From Ancylostoma caninum (taxonomy: Eukaryota; Nematoda; Chromadorea; Rhabditida; Ancylostomatidae), in the NCBI GenBank assembly GCA_037903475.1, contig JBAJFG010000560.1, forward strand, positions 806,001 to 870,000: a DNA stretch of 64,000 nt, read 5' to 3'. The notes under the pieces are model-generated. The model was not told where the DNA came from. It made no database searches and saw nothing but the letters and a program-made list of their open reading frames with translations. The position numbers and the translations under genes were made by a program. Positions 62,214-64,000 of this stretch are shown here, one piece after another; within the stretch, counting starts at the first letter, position 1, and every line of letters begins with the position of its first letter.

Positions 62214-62438
62214 TTAGCGCGTCTCGAGCGCTTCTCCAAACTTCACACTGGTAATTCTCCGGTACTTGGCAGTACTTGAAGGGACACTAACTAGTTTTGG
62301 TTGATTATATTTTCCAAGCAACTGCAGCAAAGTAAGGAATGTTACATTAATATAAAAACGTACCTGTTTGATGAACTCAACCCTGTCCTTACTAACTCGA
62401 CTTTCCACGGCTACTTCTTGGTCAGCCGGAATATCTAT
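62214..62438 (-). CDS. Candidate host gene, last two exons
   Basis: Exon 62438-62364 (25 codons, IDIPADQEVAVESRVSKDRV and EFIKQ) follows an acceptor AATTCTAG. It ends CAG before GTACGT. A 42-nt intron (62363-62322) ends TTTGCTGCAG. Exon 62321-62214 encodes LLGKYNQPKLVSVPSSTAKY and RRITSVKFGEALETR, then TAA. The short intron and the TTCTAG and CTGCAG acceptors suit nematodes, and the phase is kept; the intron also lacks stops, so retention would not interrupt the frame. Composition is unlike the transposons around it. I do not recognise the protein, and the 5' exons were not found in the remaining 1.5 kb to the window edge. Confidence 0.4.
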   Translation of the reverse strand: MDIPADQEVAVESRVSKDRVEFIKQVRFYINVTFLTLLQLLGKYNQPKLVSVPSSTAKYRRITSVKFGEALETR

Positions 62439-63436
62439 CTAGAATTCGCGCTCGAGTGGCAGCGCAAATCTGGTCTTACTATCTGATTGTTTTGAGCACC
62501 TTCAATTGGAGAGATAAGCAGTCTCTTCAACAACTGACCCCGGCGGAGGATAAAGAGGCTCCCGTGCCTTGGGGATACATATCCTTGAGGAATACGCTCC
62601 CTTGCCGCCAACGGCCACGCCCACAGCTCTCTCGTCCTACCCTCTCTTCTCTCTCCACACCTACTACTGTCTGTGCTCTCTTCGGCATGAAATTATAGCA
62701 ATGATGGAGATAAGAATTTGGGGAGAGAAAATCACTGGAGTGAATGGTACTAGCGAAATGAATTGATACTTAGCTGATAAGAGGATAGTACAATACGATG
62801 ACAAAACGACAGTATGCATGAGCTACATAAATAGGCACATAAACTACACCAAATTGATTAGGAGTTTTCAAATCTGTGATTTAAATAGGATTTAAATAAA
62901 AATGTAATTTGAATTTAAAAAAAAACCGCTGATTTCAGGAAGTATAATCTTCACCTAGGGGTTATTTGACATGCTGATTACGGATCTGACAGCTATTCTG
63001 TATCAAAATGCCATTTTGAAGTGTTCCAAGTGTGTATGTGTTTTTCAGAATCTTCTGAAACACTGTGAACTAAAGTTATTTGACGTTTTTATCTCGAATA
63101 CGTTCTGTATCGTGCTGATCTTTTCTAATAACTGAGAAGCAGGATGGGTGTAATTTCTTTTCTAAAACTACTCGATTTACTTTTATAAAACAGAGTTGAA
63201 ATTTCAAAAATAAAAACGAAGCGTCTGAATGACAAAGTTTGCTTCCAAAAAGAGTGTTGAGCTCTTTCTTCGTGTGCAGAAACCTTTTCAAAAAGATCCC
63301 GGCGCACGCAAGAACACTTTTTTCTCACGATTCTCCGCTCCCTATTTTGTCACAAGAAATAAAAAGGTAACTATGACGAAGAAACACCTAATCACAAAAG
63401 AAAGTAAGTTAATAAAGTTATTGTTAAAGAATTGAA
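62439..63436. other. Unassigned spacer, possibly introns of the minus-strand gene
   Basis: No convincing exon. Around 62560-62640 a CT-rich segment on the plus strand. Short frames near 63076-63435 are not supported. Confidence 0.3.
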
Positions 63437-63530
63437 AATTGTGATTCGTTTCGCCTCTTCCTTTAAACGAATCACAATCTTCCGGTCCCCCCGAGGCTCT
63501 TCAGTAAAGAGGGGACCGAAAAGGAGAACA
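63437..63530. repeat. Two adjacent hairpins
   Basis: ATTGTGATTCGTTT and AAACGAATCACAAT form a perfect 14-bp stem around a 13-nt loop. Right after it CGGTCCCC and GGGGACCG form an 8-bp stem with inner CTT/AAG pairing. No gene is next to them. Confidence 0.7.
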
Positions 63531-64000
63531 GAAAAAGAAGAAAAGGAAAGAAGAAGATAGAGAAACCAGAATGAGAAAGAATAAGAAGAACAAAAGAAGA
63601 AAAGACGAGAAAGAAATAGATGAAAGGAAAGGAACGAAAGAGTTAAATTCTGATAAATTAAGCCGTAAATGTGCGCCTGTATTTTGGCTACGGCTGAGTA
63701 TTCAATACTAATTGGAGCGCGTTAACTATCCTATGTGAGCCGTAATTCTTACTGAGCGAATACTGCTGTAAGCGTGGTTATCCATCAACAAGCCTGCTAG
63801 ATAATGATTGGAAAAAGCCGCTTATCAGTCCATAAACCTTCACTAGTATAAACAATCGAATAAATGAACTGTATAGGTCATTATAAAAGGCGTCTGTACT
63901 GATTCATTCACTAACTGAAGGCAATCAATGTGTTGTGTATAACTAATCATGCTAGACATCGATGTAAAAAGCCCATTCCTGTCCCTGATCGTTCTACCGT
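63531..64000. other. Purine-rich tract and unassigned end
   Basis: About 63500-63650 is almost all A/G on the plus strand (GAAAAGG, AAGAAG units), like the tract in the inverted repeat at 33411. The remainder has no supported gene. Confidence 0.4.

Overview
The window looks like a repeat-dense, AT-rich stretch of nuclear DNA from a parasitic clade V nematode, most likely hookworm-like (Necator/Ancylostoma). The basis is short 42-67 nt GT-AG introns, a mariner resembling the hookworm bandit type, RTE and CR1-like non-LTR elements, Penelope-like elements (PLEs), a BEL/Pao element whose primer site matches nematode tRNA-Gly, and a lack of bacterial features. Species is inference. Almost everything recognised is mobile DNA or satellite; the only plausible host exons are two small ones near the right end (62214-62438, minus). 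No rRNA, confident tRNA, CRISPR or operon was seen. || Layout. 0-8 kb: a PLE endonuclease remnant with a hammerhead-like motif; an RTE-type retrotransposon whose 5' half is inverted (twin-priming structure, 13-bp target-site duplication); unidentified minus-strand coding debris; a TTAA-flanked MITE; a dead CR1-like element; a short 60-bp satellite array; a PLE terminal region with a canonical hammerhead core. 8.5-15.5 kb: an internally deleted mariner, a MITE with 9-bp TSD, an (AC)n tract, a large 60-bp satellite array with a 360-bp higher-order repeat, a hAT-like MITE and a 1.56-kb TA-flanked foldback element. 16.6-41 kb: a second TTAA MITE; a composite repeat (hairpin end plus 60-bp satellite, possibly Helitron-like) into which a BEL/Pao element appears to have inserted. 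The two 343-bp LTRs (18959-19301 and 40224-40566) carry matching GGCGG flanks and the interrupted satellite resumes in phase, so one insertion may span 21.6 kb. Inside are degenerate gag, protease and env-tail coding (pol missing), a second minisatellite array with a CR1 tail inserted in it, a perfect 37-bp hairpin, a 1.3-kb inverted repeat, a zinc-knuckle gag pseudogene, a TA-flanked MITE and three clustered hAT-like MITEs. || 41-51 kb: a nearly complete but frameshifted minus-strand CR1-like element with ORF1 and ORF2, then a full-length RTE with an intact 1082-codon frame and 12-bp TSD, then a 0.5-kb 5'-truncated copy of the same family. 52-56 kb: two divergently oriented PLE remnants, each with GIY-YIG coding followed by a hammerhead-like motif, and a long-TIR MITE. 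57.9-60.8 kb: a Tc1-like transposon with a 67-nt intron, split by a 1.37-kb insertion with a 9-10 bp TSD. 60.8-64 kb: mostly unassigned sequence, possible host exons, two strong hairpins and a purine-rich tract. || The elements do not form a pathway. They record repeated insertion, nesting, truncation, inversion and decay. The most likely recently mobile element is the intact RTE at 46.6-50.1 kb.
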